Positions 6,132 through 7,477 of a stretch of 7,477 bases of DNA are shown piece after piece. The notes under the pieces are model-generated. The model had not been told where the DNA came from. It searched no databases and saw only the letters and a list, made by a program, of their open reading frames with translations. Location of the stretch: positions 1-7,477 of the forward strand of contig JABFWC010000146.1 in assembly GCA_013362385.1 (NCBI GenBank), written 5' to 3'. Origin of the DNA: Pseudarthrobacter sp. (GTDB lineage Bacteria; Actinomycetota; Actinomycetes; Actinomycetales; Micrococcaceae). The position numbers and the translations under genes are program-made. The stretch's first letter is position 1; every line of letters starts with the position of its first letter.

Positions 6132-6187
6132 CCCTTAACGTACGATTCAAAGCATCACCACAAGCAGGTAGCCGAAGACGTTTAGGG
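6132..6187. repeat. Separated inverted repeat in the ROK gene promoter, candidate operator
   Basis: CCCTTAACGT (6132-6141) and ACGTTTAGGG (6178-6187) are reverse complements at 9 of 10 positions, 36 nt apart. The left arm overlaps the start of the candidate -10 and the right arm covers the ribosome binding site. ROK regulators often control their own promoter, so these may be two half-sites. As RNA the right arm would mask the Shine-Dalgarno only if transcription started upstream of 6132. Chance pairing cannot be excluded. Confidence 0.3.
6141..6146 (+). promoter_or_regulatory. Candidate -10 of the ROK regulator gene
   Basis: TACGAT fits TAnnnT and lies in an AT-richer island within the 152-bp gap between the rRNA methyltransferase stop and the GTG at 6194. 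The expected start point would leave a leader of about 40 nt. The -35 region (TGTGCC, 6118-6123) is weak. Confidence 0.35.
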
Positions 6188-6193
6188 GACACC

Positions 6194-7447
6194 GTGACTG
6201 AGATCCGCCAATCCTCTCCGAGGCGCGGAACGAACTTGCCCAGGATGGGGGACTTCAACCTCACGGTCATCCTGGACGCGATCCGCCGGACGTCCGGCGG
6301 CCTGAGCCGGGTGGAACTGGCGCAGATCGTGGGCCTGTCCCCGCAAACCATTTCCAACATCTCCCGCCGCCTGCTGGACCAGAACCTGATCGTCGAGGCG
6401 GGCAAGGAAGGCAGCGGCCCCGGCAAGCCGCGGACCATCCTGCGCCTCAATCCCCGCGGCATGTACGCCCTGGGCGTCCACCTGGATCCCGCGGTGACCA
6501 CCTTCGTGGTGCTCGACCTGGTGGGCGCGGTGGTGCGGCATTCCCGGATCAAGACCCCCGGCGGCAACGACCCGTCGGCGGTGATCAGCACCATTGCCAA
6601 CGAAATCGCCCAGCTCGTGGCCGATTCGGGCGTGGACCAGCACCGGATCGCGGGGCTCGGCGTCGCCGCCCCGGGACCCATCGACCTGGACAACGGCACC
6701 GTGGTGGATCCGCCGCTGCTGCCGGGATGGGACCGGGTGGAGCTGCGTGATGCCCTGGCCAAGGCAACCGGCTACTCCGTGCTGGTGGACAAGGACGTGA
6801 CCAGTGCCGCCGTCGCCGAAACGTGGGCCGGCGGACCCAGCGGCGCCGGCAGCTTTGTCTTCATGTATATGGGCACCGGCATCGGCTGCGGCATTGTGCT
6901 CAACGACGAAGTGGTCCGCGGCACCTCCGGCAACGCGGGCGAGATCGGCCACATCATCGTGGACCCGGACGGCCCGCCCTGTGACTGCGGCCAGCGCGGC
7001 TGCGTCAAATCCTCAGCCATCCCGCAGGTGCTGGTCGCCGAGGCGGAAGCCGCTGGAATCCTGGACGGCGCCGGCTCCGAGGGCAGCGGCGCCGAGGTCC
7101 AGCAAAGCTTCTCCCGGCTGTGCGAACTAGCCGACGCCGGCAACGAACAGGCCGCGGCCATCCTCGACAAGTCGGCGGTCCTGGTGGCCCGGGCGGCCTC
7201 CGTGGTCACCAACGCCCTTGACGTCGAACGGGTCGTCTTCGGCGGCCCCTTCTGGGGTGGGCTGGCGGAACGCTACCTGGAGAAGGTTCCGCCGCTGCTG
7301 GACGCCAACAGCGACGTCAGGCTGATCCACCCCATCGAGGTCGTCGGAACCGGGGTGGGGGAGGACGTAGGCGCCATCGGTGCGGCGTCCCTGGTTTTGG
7401 AACATACCCTCGCGCCGCGGGCCCAGCGGCTCCTGTTGGAAAGCTGA
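6194..7447 (+). CDS. ROK-family transcriptional regulator
   Basis: 417 residues from the GTG start, the usual ROK repressor length. A winged helix-turn-helix occupies about 22-85: LSRVELAQIVGLSPQTISNI (37-56) is the DNA-reading helix-turn-helix and GSGPGKPRTILRL (73-85) the wing. The rest is a ROK sugar-kinase-like domain: GVHLD (94-98), GLGVAAPGPID (154-164), MGTGIGCGIV (226-235) and GNAGEIGHI (247-255). The zinc-binding block is H253, C263, C265 and C270. The sugar pocket is changed: the usual N-D pair reads K200-D201, the following Asn is T203, and the Glu expected after GC-hydrophobic is K272. It therefore probably binds a modified ligand and lacks ordinary hexokinase activity. AGGGG (6184-6188) with 5-nt spacing supports the GTG. 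An upstream ATG at 6113 would precede the candidate promoter and is less likely. It probably represses a carbohydrate-use gene nearby, possibly the one starting at 7455. Confidence 0.9.
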   Translation: MTEIRQSSPRRGTNLPRMGDFNLTVILDAIRRTSGGLSRVELAQIVGLSPQTISNISRRLLDQNLIVEAGKEGSGPGKPRTILRLNPRGMYALGVHLDPAVTTFVVLDLVGAVVRHSRIKTPGGNDPSAVISTIANEIAQLVADSGVDQHRIAGLGVAAPGPIDLDNGTVVDPPLLPGWDRVELRDALAKATGYSVLVDKDVTSAAVAETWAGGPSGAGSFVFMYMGTGIGCGIVLNDEVVRGTSGNAGEIGHIIVDPDGPPCDCGQRGCVKSSAIPQVLVAEAEAAGILDGAGSEGSGAEVQQSFSRLCELADAGNEQAAAILDKSAVLVARAASVVTNALDVERVVFGGPFWGGLAERYLEKVPPLLDANSDVRLIHPIEVVGTGVGEDVGAIGAASLVLEHTLAPRAQRLLLES

Positions 7448-7454
7448 GGACACC

Positions 7455-7477
7455 ATGCCACGACGGCCCCTGACCAC
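7455..7477 (+). CDS. Start of a further gene, cut by the window edge
   Basis: An ATG at 7455 opens a frame that stays open to the window end (M-P-R-R-P-L-T). GAGGA (7446-7450) overlaps the stop of the ROK gene and lies 4 nt before the ATG. With only 7 codons visible the product cannot be named. If real, it is 7 nt downstream of the regulator and would be in the same transcript. Confidence 0.4.

Noticed and set aside
6113..6193. ROK gene starting at ATG 6113
   Set aside because: The added 27 residues are basic and unlike ROK N-termini, the frame there crosses the likely promoter, and no Shine-Dalgarno precedes it; the GTG at 6194 has AGGGG at a proper distance.
1..7477. A hidden CRISPR array, retron, toxin-antitoxin pair or new defence system
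   Set aside because: No regularly spaced repeats, no reverse transcriptase, nuclease or small coupled toxin-like genes; all long coding frames belong to recognisable metabolic, transport, rRNA-modification or regulator families.

Overview
The window looks like chromosomal DNA of a high-GC actinobacterium, most likely Arthrobacter or a close relative (Micrococcaceae). Reasons: very high GC in third codon positions, GTG starts, probable leaderless promoters, actinobacterial-style protein families (DUF3311 plus MctP-type symporter, CFA-like methyltransferase, ROK regulator), and a tRNA that does not encode its full CCA end. The genus is inferred from family resemblance only.

Layout from left to right. 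(1) The 3' part of a tRNA-Ala(GGC) gene, followed at once by an intrinsic terminator. (2) A two-gene operon on + : a small DUF3311 membrane protein and an MctP-type monocarboxylate/solute symporter, overlapping by ATGA. Its leader carries a CRP/GlxR-like palindrome and a possible stem-loop. (3) A strong GC-rich hairpin between the symporter and a convergent minus-strand gene for a cyclopropane-fatty-acid-synthase-like methyltransferase. (4) A 47-bp divergent spacer in which both flanking genes appear to be transcribed as leaderless mRNAs. (5) On + , a flavin-containing monooxygenase-like oxidoreductase, then 28 bp later an RlmG/RsmC-family rRNA guanine-N2 methyltransferase. (6) On + , a ROK-family repressor with an N-terminal winged helix, with the first codons of a further gene at the right edge.

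The genes do not form one pathway. The symporter operon should import short-chain monocarboxylates (pyruvate, lactate, acetate or similar) and may be under carbon-source control through the cAMP-receptor-like site. The divergent methyltransferase and monooxygenase could share a lipid-related or stress-related role, but nothing in the sequence proves a functional link. RlmG acts on the ribosome. The ROK protein probably controls a sugar-utilisation gene, perhaps the one that starts just after it. I found no mobile element, CRISPR array, toxin-antitoxin pair or obviously new defence-like system. The points most worth a second look are the regulatory sites and the altered effector pocket of the ROK protein.
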